From: Thiohalocapsa marina
GTDB lineage: Bacteria > Pseudomonadota > Gammaproteobacteria > Chromatiales > Chromatiaceae
Reading direction: 5' to 3'
DNA length: 58,167 nucleotides
NCBI RefSeq assembly: GCF_008632335.1
Contig: NZ_VWXX01000022.1
Location: 1-58,167, forward strand
The notes beneath the pieces are model-generated. The model ran no database searches and had not been told where the DNA came from. It worked only from the letters and a program-made list of their open reading frames with translations. Positions 28,488 through 37,265 of this stretch are shown here, in pieces. The number at the start of each line of letters is the position of its first letter. Position 1 is the first letter of the stretch. The position numbers and the translations under genes are program-made.

Positions 28488-30194
28488 TCAGCACCTCAAG
28501 GTACCAGCCGGCATAGGCCCAATCGACACCTCATGCACGTCGGGCCAGTTCCGGACAGCGCTCGAGGACGCATTCGGCAAGCGCCTCGGCATCAAGCCCG
28601 GCGGCGTTGCGCCATGAAAACGACAAGTCTCGGCCATCGGCCCAAGTCGCGCCTGTAGCGCCGCGATGCCATGCAGGCATTCCGGCAGCACATCCAGGCG
28701 CCGGACCCAATCCAGCGGCAGGCTGTCGATGCCCCTCCAGGCGCCCCACAGCTGCCCGGCAATGGCGGCCGTGGAATCGCTGTCGCCGTCATGATTGGCC
28801 GCGCGGCGCACGACGTCCTTGAAATCGCGCGCGCTCAGCAGCGCGTAGAGCGCGATCGCGACGGCTTCTTCGCCAACCCAGCCACCGCCAATGGCGGCGA
28901 TGGCCTCCGCCGCGGCTTGGCGTTTCTGCTCGGCAAGGCGCAACGCCAGGCGCACCCGCTCCCCGAGATCCGCCACGAGGCCGTGCCCAGCCAGCGCCGC
29001 CTCGGTGATCGCCAGTGCGTGCGCGATGGCCTGCCGTGGCGCCTGGCCGGCGCACAGTCGCTGGATCAGCACGGCGAGAAAGCCAGCGCTGGCCCAGCCA
29101 TCGGGGTGGCCGTGGGTCAGGGCGCCGCAGGCGGCTGCGCGGGCGAAGGTCGTCTGGGATGTCGCCCCGCTCAGCCAGCCGAGCGGGGCGATGCGCATGG
29201 CCGCACCGCAGCCCTTCGAGGCGTTGATCGGGCGCTCGAGCGAGCCCCGGCCACCGCTGCGCAGCGCCGACAGACAGGTCGTGCCTGGCGCGCGGGCGTG
29301 GCGCATGTTCGGCCGCCGCGCAAGGGTGCCGCGGACCCGCTGGCCGAGACTGCCTCCGTGTTGGGTGTCGAGCCAGTCCAGATAGGCGCGTCGGATGGCC
29401 TCGATCAGGGCGCCCTCATCATCGGCGTCAGGCGCGCGCGTCAGCCCTTCCAGCGTAAACAGCGTCATCTGGGTGTCGTCACTGACGAGCAGTCGGCCCT
29501 GGGTCAGGACCGGCTCGCGCAGCCCCTCGGCCCCGAAGCGCTGCTTGATCTGGCCCAGGGAGTCGAATTCGACCGCATAGCCAAAGGCATCCCCGAGGGC
29601 ACCGCCGAGCAGGCAGCCGAGGGTCCGATCAAGCACCGCCTCGTCCTGGGTCACGGTGCGTGCCGCGCGCACATGCGCCTCTTGCGCCCAGGTTTCGATG
29701 CTCCCGCGTCGCGCCGTTCGGACCGCGGCGATGGCCTCCTCAGGCGCCTCGCCCAGTTCCACCAGCAGCCGTGCGGCAACCGTACCGGTGCGCCCGATGC
29801 CGCCACGGCAGTGAATGAGCACCTTCTGTCCCTGGCGCAGCAGCCGGCGAACCTTGAAGCCATAGAGCACCCAGCGATTTTCGAAGCGGTGTCCCGGCGC
29901 CTGGACATCGCGGATTGGCAAGTGATACCAATCGATGCCAAGCGCCTCGACCGCCTCGCCGATCCCGGCGACCTTGACCGCCGCCAGTTCCTCACTTTCC
30001 ATGAGTGTCAGCACCGCCGCCGGCCCCCAGTCGGCGATGACCTGAAGGTCGGTCGCGAGATCCCGCTGCCAGTGACCGCTGATGGACTTTCGCTGTTGCT
30101 TTCCGGGACAGAAGGTCAAGCCGATCTGCCCGCCGGCGGCCGGGTAGAGGGTGTCGATGCAGAGAGGATGAGTGTGACTGGTCAGCAGGGCCAT
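28488..30194 (-). CDS. Dual-specificity phosphatase fused to ADP-ribosylglycohydrolase
   Basis: Residues 1-180 are a cysteine phosphatase with HCRGGIGRTG (128-137), the CX5R signature. From about residue 190 a DraG-type domain follows: GGALGDAFGYAVEF, SDDTQMT (238-244) and GDSDSTAAIAGQLWG near the end, the metal ligands of ADP-ribosylglycohydrolases. The tail from about 28630 looks frameshifted: another frame gives RNAAGLDAEALAECVLERCP ending at 28531. ATG 30194 is chosen over 30239 because the phosphatase fold begins there. It is divergent from a MerR-like gene. Confidence 0.85.
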   Translation of the reverse strand: MALLTSHTHPLCIDTLYPAAGGQIGLTFCPGKQQRKSISGHWQRDLATDLQVIADWGPAAVLTLMESEELAAVKVAGIGEAVEALGIDWYHLPIRDVQAPGHRFENRWVLYGFKVRRLLRQGQKVLIHCRGGIGRTGTVAARLLVELGEAPEEAIAAVRTARRGSIETWAQEAHVRAARTVTQDEAVLDRTLGCLLGGALGDAFGYAVEFDSLGQIKQRFGAEGLREPVLTQGRLLVSDDTQMTLFTLEGLTRAPDADDEGALIEAIRRAYLDWLDTQHGGSLGQRVRGTLARRPNMRHARAPGTTCLSALRSGGRGSLERPINASKGCGAAMRIAPLGWLSGATSQTTFARAAACGALTHGHPDGWASAGFLAVLIQRLCAGQAPRQAIAHALAITEAALAGHGLVADLGERVRLALRLAEQKRQAAAEAIAAIGGGWVGEEAVAIALYALLSARDFKDVVRRAANHDGDSDSTAAIAGQLWGAWRGIDSLPLDWVRRLDVLPECLHGIAALQARLGPMAETCRFHGATPPGLMPRRLPNASSSAVRNWPDVHEVSIGPMPAGTLRC

Positions 30195-30260
30195 CTGGAC
30201 GCTCCGGTGATGCGGGTTGGCGAATACCCGATTGGGCAAGGCCGGTGAAATCGGCTAACA

Positions 30261-30295
30261 TTGACAGTTACAAATGTTATCACTATATACTGTCA
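30261..30295 (+). promoter_or_regulatory. Strong promoter with MerR-like operator
   Basis: TTGACA (30261-30266) and TATATA (30284-30289, 17-base spacer) or TATACT (30286-30291, 19-base spacer) lie upstream of the MerR-like gene. An inverted repeat TGACAGT (30262-30268) / ACTGTCA (30289-30295) overlaps both boxes, as in MerR operators with a long spacer. Confidence 0.65.
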
Positions 30296-30316
30296 TTGTC
30301 AGTGAAGACTTACGTT

Positions 30317-30886
30317 ATGTCCGATGACCGCGATTGGCACGGCACAGCGGCCGAGCTGGCCGCCCTGGCCGGCGAACGATTGGAGAGCCTGGGTTTCGAC
30401 GACGACAAGGTCAACGAGCGTCTGGTGCGGTACTACGTCTCCGAGCGCGTGTTGAGCCGCCCGCGGCGGGAAGGACGCGAGGCGCTGTTTGGCTATCGCC
30501 AGCTGCTGGAGCTGCTGGCCGCGCGCCTGCTGAGCCGCGACGGCTGGCCGCTGGCGAAGATCGCCAGCTGGAACCAAGGCGCGGACGAGCGGGCGCTGAG
30601 CGACCTGATCCCGGAGCGAAAACCCCCGCGAGACGCAGCCGGGCGCACCGAGGAGCGGTCAGAGTCAGGCACGGCAGGCATCGCCGGGGCATTGACCGAG
30701 CGCTTGATGGCGGCACATCAGTGTCCCGCGTTTGAAGCCGAGCCCATGGTGCGCATCCGCGTGCCAGGCGTCCTGGAGCTTTTGCTACCAGCCGCCGAGG
30801 TGCGCTCCATGACCGGCGACAAAGCCGAGCGCTATGCGCGGCTCGTGCGTGATGTGCTGCGCGGGATGAAACCAACCGACGGCTGA
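30317..30886 (+). CDS. MerR-like regulator, 189 residues
   Basis: The N-terminus has a MerR-type winged helix: DKVNERLVRYYVSERVLSRP and GYRQLLELLAARLLSRDGWP. After a linker, a C-terminal domain (PMVRIRVPGVLELLLPAAEV) may bind a ligand. ATG 30317 follows the promoter and operator described above. It is followed by a receiver-domain gene 36 bases on, and diverges from the phosphatase-DraG gene, whose expression it may control. Confidence 0.75.
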   Translation: MSDDRDWHGTAAELAALAGERLESLGFDDDKVNERLVRYYVSERVLSRPRREGREALFGYRQLLELLAARLLSRDGWPLAKIASWNQGADERALSDLIPERKPPRDAAGRTEERSESGTAGIAGALTERLMAAHQCPAFEAEPMVRIRVPGVLELLLPAAEVRSMTGDKAERYARLVRDVLRGMKPTDG

Positions 30887-30922
30887 ACGGCGCGTGAGCC
30901 GTCGGCATCACAGAGACAAACG

Positions 30923-31312
30923 ATGAACAAAGCAATCCCGGAAACACGACACCTCGTCCTCGCCGTGAATGACGATCCGGCGAGCGATCTTGCGCTCTAC
31001 GCCTGGCTGGCGGAGCGTGGCGTGGCGGTGCTGCGCGCCTACTCGACGGAGCACGCGCTGCGCTTGCTGACGCGCGCCCGGGTTCAGCTGGTGATCTCCG
31101 ACCTGGCACGCCAGGAGGGACAGATCCTGAACAAGACCGCCGGCATCGCCCTGGCCCAAGCCATCCGCGCACTGGGGTGTGACGCGCCAATGGTGATTTT
31201 CACCAACGACAAGTCACCGCAGATCAAGACGCTGGCGCTCGAGGCCGGCGCCAACCACGTCACCGAGCATGGCGACGCGCTGCTGGAGTGGTTGCGCAAT
31301 CAGGGGATTTAA
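30923..31312 (+). CDS. Orphan response-regulator receiver-like protein
   Basis: A 129-residue single domain. The acidic pair VNDDP, the phospho-acceptor candidate VISDLARQ and the Thr in VIFTNDKSP fit a receiver fold; no output domain follows. It lies 36 bases after the MerR-like gene in the same operon. No histidine kinase is in the window. Confidence 0.75.
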   Translation: MNKAIPETRHLVLAVNDDPASDLALYAWLAERGVAVLRAYSTEHALRLLTRARVQLVISDLARQEGQILNKTAGIALAQAIRALGCDAPMVIFTNDKSPQIKTLALEAGANHVTEHGDALLEWLRNQGI

Positions 31313-31566
31313 GCCGGCGTCATGGCCGATGCGCCCTGCCCCGCCGGGCCAATCCAACCAGCCACCGCTGCCTGGTTGGTCTCGGGTCGGCTGCGGACGG
31401 CGCCCGAACGCCGATGCGCGTCCCGAGCTTGCCGAGCGCGAAGCCGCGCACCAATGCGTTTGCTCAGCGGACGTACCGAATCGGTCATCACGTTGCCCGC
31501 CATTGAAGCAGCAATCGCAGGGGCGAAGATGCGGCCAATAGCTTAACGTGTCTTTAATTCCACGCC
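31313..31566. other. Intergenic with a short XRE-like fragment
   Basis: On the minus strand around 31470 the frame reads PLSKRIGARLRA, like the N-terminus of the XRE protein at 9539-9922 (PLNKRIGARLRA), then loses similarity. Probably a tiny remnant. Confidence 0.35.
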
Positions 31567-31692
31567 CTAACCAGGAATTTCTACCACAATACTGCTCACA
31601 GATTTGCCGTTGTTCACGAGACCGCACGCCAAAAGAGGCGCAAAAGACCCAACGATGGCGCACCCGGACACCATGAGCATCCAGACGGCCAT
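31567..31692 (-). CDS. Possible 41-residue hydrophobic peptide coupled to the WGR gene
   Basis: ATG overlaps the stop of the WGR gene (TGATG). The peptide starts MAVWMLMVSGCAIVGSFAPL and could be a membrane-anchored or lipoprotein-like peptide (a Cys follows SG). Too short for homology judgement. Confidence 0.3.
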   Translation of the reverse strand: MAVWMLMVSGCAIVGSFAPLLACGLVNNGKSVSSIVVEIPG

Positions 31693-31937
31693 CAGGGTTG
31701 GTCTTGGGAGCCTGCGCCCTCCCCGCGCGGTTGGTAGCCGTGGCGACGCCGGCGCTCGGCGATCTCGCGCAGCCGTTGCTCGCCGGCCTCGCGCGTCTCG
31801 ACCCAGTGCGTGCGCATGCGGCCCAGGCGCGAGCCCAGGCCTCCCCAGGCGGTGATCACCGACCAGCCACCGAGGAGGTCTTCCATCAGGTCCGCCTGGT
31901 AATAGCGCTGCTTCTGCACATGCACCCAACGCAACAT
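31692..31937 (-). CDS. WGR domain protein
   Basis: An 81-residue single WGR domain: RYYQADLMEDLLGGWSVITA then WGGLGSRLGR, as in the WGR modules of PARPs and bacterial WGR-only proteins, thought to bind nucleic acid ends. GGAGGG precedes ATG 31937. Longer upstream frames are not protein-like. In the context of PARG and DraG genes a DNA-repair role is plausible but inferred. Confidence 0.75.
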   Translation of the reverse strand: MLRWVHVQKQRYYQADLMEDLLGGWSVITAWGGLGSRLGRMRTHWVETREAGEQRLREIAERRRRHGYQPRGEGAGSQDQP

Positions 31938-32421
31938 CGGCTCGCCCTCCCGCCCATCGCCCAGAGCACACACCAGAGCACCCCGGCCTGTGGCGCCTGA
32001 CGCGCGATCTGATGCGACCGTCGAGCCACCACAAGGTACTGACGCTCCGTTCTTTCTCTGTTCTCTTTTAGCACAACGTACAGTGCTTGCGGGCCAGTGC
32101 GGGCCAATTGATGCCGGAAAACAGCCCAACGGCAGCGACCCCAGCATGCTGCAGTCGTTTTGGCGCAACCCTGCGCTGCCGTCGAGACCTGCTGCAGCGA
32201 TCCTGCAGCCGCTCCCGAGGCGTCCTGGCCTGACCGTCGTGCGGGTGTCATGCTGCAGGCGTGAAAGGACCTTCGACGCGGATGGACCGTCGTGCTGCAG
32301 GCGACGGGGAGTCGTGCTGCACGGAGGCCGATGCTGGGGCACGTCTGCAGGCCTGTCGCTGGGGACCTCTGCCCGGCCACCGTCGGGCGGAGCGGAGCCT
32401 TCGGACCAGGCTGTCGAGCCC
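31938..32421. other. Intergenic, no gene recognised
   Basis: GC-rich with many overlapping open frames that are not protein-like; CTGCAG-rich stretches occur between 32130 and 32360. Confidence 0.4.
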
Positions 32422-32817
32422 TCAGCGTGCCTTCGGGGTGCTGGGATCTCGACTGAACTGCGCGAGCTTCGGCGGGCGGCCACCCGTGGTGCGCTGCCGC
32501 GCCGGCCTTGGGGAAGGGAGACCGTTGGGACTGACCCAGGGGCCGTGCAGCGAAGCCTCCCATGCCGGCCAGCGTCCAAGCGCGGCGGCGATGACGCGCG
32601 CGGTGCGATAGTAGTGGTAGCGCGAGGCGGGGCTCAGCGTCTCGAGCCCCCGCTCCAGCGCCCAGCGCAGATGCTTGGCGCGCCATTGCTCCGGGCGCTG
32701 GATACCCCAGCGCGCGCCGATGAGTTCGGCCAGACGCTCACCGCGGCGGATATGCGCTGCGATGCCGCCCGTGCTGCCGGGCTGGGCATGGGACAGCAAT
32801 CGCCGGATCGAGCTCAT
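32422..32817 (-). CDS. Hypothetical protein cotranslated with the integrase
   Basis: A 131-residue basic protein starting MSSIRRLLSHAQPGSTGGIA; ATG 32817 overlaps the integrase stop (ATGA). It contains RYHYYRTARVIAAALGRWP and a proline-rich tail. No family recognised, but the coupling suggests an accessory factor for recombination. Confidence 0.6.
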   Translation of the reverse strand: MSSIRRLLSHAQPGSTGGIAAHIRRGERLAELIGARWGIQRPEQWRAKHLRWALERGLETLSPASRYHYYRTARVIAAALGRWPAWEASLHGPWVSPNGLPSPRPARQRTTGGRPPKLAQFSRDPSTPKAR

Positions 32818-33764
32818 CGTGCACTACCGACGTAGGCGGCGGCGATGTCCACGCGTCCATGGCCGAGCTCGCGGGCGATGATCGCGCGGGCGGTGCGATC
32901 GGTGTCGCGCTCGGCCGTGCGCCGGCCACCGGTGACCGCAGGAGCCGGATGGCCAGTCAGCTCCCGGTAGCGCTCGCAGGCATAGGCCGCCCGCGCGTCG
33001 TGATAGCCGGGCAGCCCCTGGGCCTGGAGGAGCGCACGCCCGGCACGCAACTCGCCTTGGCGCCAGCCTTTGTAGGACTCAGTGGGAGCGAGCAGGTTCA
33101 CCGATCCCGGCGGCCGTGCGGCAAGCGCGGCCTGCAAGGCCTGCTGCCCCGCTGGCGTCACGGCCACCCAGCGCGGGACTGTCCGACCGCCCTTGGTGCC
33201 GTCGAGGATGTTGATCCTGCCAAGCCGTGCAGCTTCTTTCGCGAGCCGATCCAGATCGGCCTTGGCGGCCTCCTCGGAGCGCAGGCCGAAGGTCCGGGCC
33301 AGTCCCAGCACGGCCGCGGCCCGATGCAGTCCGGCCTGTTGCAGCGCTGTCCGGGCGGCCTCAACCCGGCCTGCATCCAGAGCACGTGGTGGTTGGGTTC
33401 TGACCGCCGAGCGTGCGGCGCCGGATAGCGCTCGCGGCGAAACCGGTTCCCAGTGGCCCTCGCGCGCATAGTCAAGGATGACATTGACGGTACTGAGACG
33501 GTTCTGGATGGTCGAGACCGCCCGTCCCTCGGCCTTCAGGTGATCGGCATACTGCACGAGCAGCTCCGGGGGGATCGCGCGCAGATCCCGGATACCAGCT
33601 TGCGTCCTGGCCCAGGAGGCAAAGACGCGCCAGCGCTCGGTATGACTGGCGACACTGGAGTAATGTCCGCCGCCGAAGCGCGCCTGCAGGATCGCCCTGC
33701 CGGCATAGGCCAGGGTGCGGCCCCAGCCGAGATTACGGGCACTCGTGCCCGCGAACAGACCCAT
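32814..33764 (-). CDS. Tyrosine recombinase, Integrase_1 type
   Basis: A 316-residue protein starting MGLFAGTSARNLGWGRTL. The N-terminal SAM-like core-binding part (about 30-100) is followed by a catalytic part with FGLRSEEAAKADL (first Arg), YHDARAAYACERYRELT and HGRVDIAAAYVGSAR at the end (His and Tyr), as in PF12834/PF12835 integrases of mobile elements. AGGAGGAACGTCC before ATG 33764 is an excellent ribosome site. It marks the left part of the integrative element. Confidence 0.85.
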   Translation of the reverse strand: MGLFAGTSARNLGWGRTLAYAGRAILQARFGGGHYSSVASHTERWRVFASWARTQAGIRDLRAIPPELLVQYADHLKAEGRAVSTIQNRLSTVNVILDYAREGHWEPVSPRALSGAARSAVRTQPPRALDAGRVEAARTALQQAGLHRAAAVLGLARTFGLRSEEAAKADLDRLAKEAARLGRINILDGTKGGRTVPRWVAVTPAGQQALQAALAARPPGSVNLLAPTESYKGWRQGELRAGRALLQAQGLPGYHDARAAYACERYRELTGHPAPAVTGGRRTAERDTDRTARAIIARELGHGRVDIAAAYVGSAR

Positions 33765-34854
33765 GGACGTTCCTCCTCGCATACATGGTTGGTCTCACCG
33801 GCGTTCGGACGACCCGATGCCGCAAAGCCGGCACGGTGATCCGCCCGTGCGACCGGAGAAACCGAGTAACAACAGTGACTTGATACGTCATGCGACCGGC
33901 TTCGACACACCGCTGGGCGGGATCCCGGGGCAGGCGGTGTGACGCACCTCACCTGTGATCCAGTGTCGAGTCCGGTCATCCCCAGGATCCCGCCCGTGCG
34001 GTGTTTAGTGTTGACAGCGTTTTCACCCGCTGCCGGTGCTGGGGATCGGCGCCTGACGCAGCGCCCGAAGCGGCTCCTACCATCCGGAGCGGGGATTTGA
34101 AGTGCCTGGCACCACATCCGCGGGACCCCTTATGGGGCGGGCGGGGGGATGCTACTGCGACGGGCGGTCGCGGCGCGGTGCAGGTGGTACAGGGACCGAG
34201 GCAGGCTCGGTACGCGACGTCACAAACCGTGGGGATCATGCAGGCCAGGGTGCCGCCCTGGTGTCCGTGCTGGACGCCTGATCGCCCTAAGTAGGGTTTT
34301 GACGCGGGTTTTGACGCGGCGTGGTGCCGGACAAAGGCGCGTAGTGGAAGGGCTCAAGACCCATTTTGTACAAACGTCTCTGTGCGGGGCGGGAGACCGT
34401 CGAAACCGAGGTCGACGTGTGCGACTCTTGGTCAGCAAGGGAGAAATGAAGGCAGAAGGGTGCATGGCGCAACGCGGTAACCGCGACTCGGAAGCCAGGC
34501 CTGTAAGGCGCTTGCGCGGCATCGAGGATGGCGGCCTGCAGACGAGGCAGCGTTGGGGATGGACGGAAACGAAGGTGCCGGACTGCTAAGCAGCGGCAGG
34601 GCGATGTTGCCCCGTTCGCCGACTGCACGACGTGCGGGACGTACGGACGCGAGGCGACAGTCGCCAGGGCCTCAGGCCCTGACTGGCCAGATCCGCTCCC
34701 GATGGGAGCGAGAAACGCACTGCGGGTGAAAGGCTACCTTGATGGCGAGCGACCAGCGGCTTGTCCCTACCGCAAGGGAGTTGTTCGGTAAGCTAGCACC
34801 AGCGGCGGCGGTCCGCAAGCCATTCATCACCGGCCATCCGCCGTCAACCGCCGG
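33765..34854. other. Long non-coding, structure-rich region
   Basis: About 1.1 kb without a convincing gene. It has a tandem 12-bp repeat GGGTTTTGACGC at 34294-34317 and several strong hairpins (for example CGCGGTAACCGCG near 34480 and CTCCCGATGGGAG near 34695). From about 34418 (GTGTGCGACTC) the texture resembles a group II intron-like or other structured RNA, with no intron-encoded protein. Confidence 0.35.
34294..34317. repeat. Tandem 12-bp direct repeat
   Basis: GGGTTTTGACGC occurs twice without spacer. Confidence 0.9.
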
Positions 34855-35643
34855 TCAGATCTGGGAGCGCGCCTCAGGCGCAGATCCAGGCGACCCGCTG
34901 GCGAGAAAACGCCGCCGATAGCTCGGCCAATCGAAGGTCACGATCGACGCCCCGCTCTCGCACAGCCGCTCCAGGATGCGTGCCCCAAGCGCCTGCTCCA
35001 AGGCCTCCGCGCCCAGGTCGCCGATGAGGATCGTCGAGCGCAGCTGTCCATAGCGGGCATCGAGGACCTCGAACAACAGCGCACGGCCCGCCGCGTCCAG
35101 CGCGGTCGTCACATCATCGAGCACCAGCACTGGGGGCTCACTCAGCGACGCAAAGGCGACCCGTTCAGTCAGCGAGGAGCGTGCATCGCGCAATGCGCGC
35201 AAAGCCCCGGCGAGTGAGCAATAGCGCCCGCTGTGCCCGGCGATGAGCGCCTGTGCAAGAATGGCACAGGCCAGATGCGTCTTGCCGGTCCCGGACCCGC
35301 CGAGCAGCAGCAAAGTGTCGCCGCGCACCGCCGCCCCCGTGAGGGCATGGGCATAGTCACGACAGGCGATGAGTGCGCGCTCCTGCCCGGGCGTCGTCAC
35401 CTGGTAGGCCCCGAACGACTTGTCCCGGAAGCGCTCGGGGATGCCCGAGGTCGCCAGGGCGCGGGCGAGGCGCCGCTCGGCCGCTGCGCGTTGCTCGGCA
35501 AGTAGCTGGCGTACCTCCTGCCGGCCGCGCTCGGCCAGCTCCTCGGCCGACATCAGCCGTCCCTTGCCGCGTACGCCGTAGGCCCGCAGCCGTCCCTGCA
35601 GCGCTGAAACCGGGTTGGGGTTGGCATCGAGCAGTCTGTTCAT
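34855..35643 (-). CDS. DnaC/IstB-like ATP-binding helicase loader
   Basis: A 262-residue AAA+ protein. Walker A GGSGTGKT at 115-122, Walker B VLVLDDVTTAL, and the preceding PERFRDKSFGAYQV region match DnaC-type loaders of mobile elements. ATG 35643 is chosen; the long upstream frame is not protein-like. With the primase-like and DUF3987 genes it suggests autonomous replication of the element. Confidence 0.85.
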   Translation of the reverse strand: MNRLLDANPNPVSALQGRLRAYGVRGKGRLMSAEELAERGRQEVRQLLAEQRAAAERRLARALATSGIPERFRDKSFGAYQVTTPGQERALIACRDYAHALTGAAVRGDTLLLLGGSGTGKTHLACAILAQALIAGHSGRYCSLAGALRALRDARSSLTERVAFASLSEPPVLVLDDVTTALDAAGRALLFEVLDARYGQLRSTILIGDLGAEALEQALGARILERLCESGASIVTFDWPSYRRRFLASGSPGSAPEARSQI

Positions 35644-35927
35644 CGGTCGTGCCTGGTCTGTCTTGATCCGCCTTGGACGGCATGCCGGGACGCGTTTTCG
35701 ATCGCCCGCAGCGACGTCGCACCATGGTGCGCAGCGCGCGTGCGGCCAAAACCACGCCCATGTCTGCAACGACGCCGCGCTGATGCGTCGCACGACGCGG
35801 CAATCGCCGTCGCCACGGACTGCGGCGTGCCCTCACTGTTACTATACCCAGCTTCCGGAAAAATGCACTATCAGGAGCACATTTTTCCTGCGGGGCGTCT
35901 GTTCAGTGTTCAGCCCGCAGCGGCCCG

Positions 35928-36155
35928 TCATGACCGCAGCAGTTCCGCCGTCTCGACTTCGAGCGCCCGGGCAATCCGGCTGAGACTGGTCAAGGTCGGA
36001 TTCTCATTGCCGATTTCCAGGCGACAAATCCGCCCCTGGGAGATCCGTGCCCGTTTGCCCAACTCGCTCTGGGTGTAACCACGCTGCCATCGCAAGCGGC
36101 GGATGTTGCGACCAATGATGCTGTTCAATGCAATGCCCTCCACGCATACAGCCAT
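35928..36155 (-). CDS. Small XRE-family HTH protein
   Basis: A 75-residue Cro-like protein: GRNIRRLRWQRGYTQSELGK and ARISQGRICRLEIGNENPTL form the HTH. It lies about 290 bases from the DnaC-like gene on the same strand. Probably a regulator of the element. Confidence 0.85.
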   Translation of the reverse strand: MAVCVEGIALNSIIGRNIRRLRWQRGYTQSELGKRARISQGRICRLEIGNENPTLTSLSRIARALEVETAELLRS

Positions 36156-36579
36156 CTGACATGGCGCACAGCATAGGGTGCATCGCTGGCATCGGCAGTA
36201 GTGAAAGATGCGGATTTCCTGACGTCTTTCGGTGATAGACGTCTTTTTCTAAATGGAGCAGTCAGGCCCCAGCCGTCAGCCTCCAGCGGCGCCAAATCAA
36301 ACGTTTGGCCGATGTCTCCACGGATCGGACGCCGGGAGAAAGGCACACGGACGGAAACCAGCTCCGAAACAAGGCTTTCCGCCGGTTGTGCTGGCGGCTG
36401 GCTGCCCTTCCAGGATCACCCGGTCGGAAACGCACGCGATACCGCCCAGCAAGGGCAACCGATGGGATGGAGCGCGGCGCGCGGCCAGGCTGTGCGCCAG
36501 AGGGTTGAAAGAACTTCAAGCAGGAAGGGACGCATGGCGATGGACAATGCCAGCAGGCGTCCCTTCGCGGTCGGCGACG
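36156..36579. other. Intergenic, no gene recognised
   Basis: Overlapping open frames without protein-like composition. Nothing definite. Confidence 0.4.
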
Positions 36580-37041
36580 TTAGCGCCAGTCGTCCAGGAT
36601 GGCCCACGTGAACGTCATGGCACCACCCGCAATTGCGGCGAAGCCGATGAGACGCAGAACGTCACCGACGTCCGCCGGCACCACATCGATGAGATAGAGC
36701 GGCACCACGGCAACCACCCAGCAGATGCAGCTTGCCATCAACAGTCTGCGGTTCAGGAGAACTGGAGCAGGCACGCCTGCGGCCGGAGCGCCCCCCGCCA
36801 TCGCGGGCCGCATCTGACCGCCGTCTGGCGTCTTACCGGATCCCTTGGATTTTTTGATCTTCACATCGCCGAGTTGGATGTTGACCGAGCCGACTGCTCC
36901 GCGCTGCTGCGCCGGCGGCTTGACCGCGGTCGACATCGCATCCTCCCCGGCCTCGTTCGGGTCGTCCTGCCGCTTGATGTCCCCGGAAAAACGACTGATC
37001 GCATCGCGAATGCGCTCTTGCCTCTCGTCATTTTCATTCAT
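36580..37041 (-). CDS. Hypothetical membrane protein with two transmembrane segments
   Basis: A 153-residue protein starting MNENDERQERIRDAI: a charged N-terminal half with a GSVNIQLGDVKIKKSKGSGK segment, a Pro/Ala linker, then two hydrophobic helices (LLMASCICWVVAVVPLYLID and IGFAAIAGGAMTFTWAIL). ATG 37041 lies after a non-protein-like upstream frame. No family recognised. Probably an inner-membrane protein with a cytoplasmic tail. Confidence 0.6.
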   Translation of the reverse strand: MNENDERQERIRDAISRFSGDIKRQDDPNEAGEDAMSTAVKPPAQQRGAVGSVNIQLGDVKIKKSKGSGKTPDGGQMRPAMAGGAPAAGVPAPVLLNRRLLMASCICWVVAVVPLYLIDVVPADVGDVLRLIGFAAIAGGAMTFTWAILDDWR

Positions 37042-37265
37042 CGACTGTGTCTCCGAAGCGGATGTTCGATCACGCAGACAAACGCCCAACGGAGCAGACT
37101 CGCATTGAACGGCCGACTGCCACCGCAATAGTAACACAAGCGTGTATGATTGAACGATCGCATACAACGAATGCGACCAGAAACTGACGAATCCTGACGA
37201 AAACTGACGCGCCGCGTGTCATGCGGTCTGCCTTGAGACGTCCTCGCGCGACCGTCCAAAGGCAC

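Noticed and set aside
31309-31503. Small XRE regulator gene on the minus strand
   Set aside because: Only about 12 residues resemble an XRE start; the rest is not HTH-like.
33765-34854. Group II intron with its reverse transcriptase
   Set aside because: No reverse-transcriptase or maturase frame exists here; only an RNA-like texture remains, so it is reported as a structured region.
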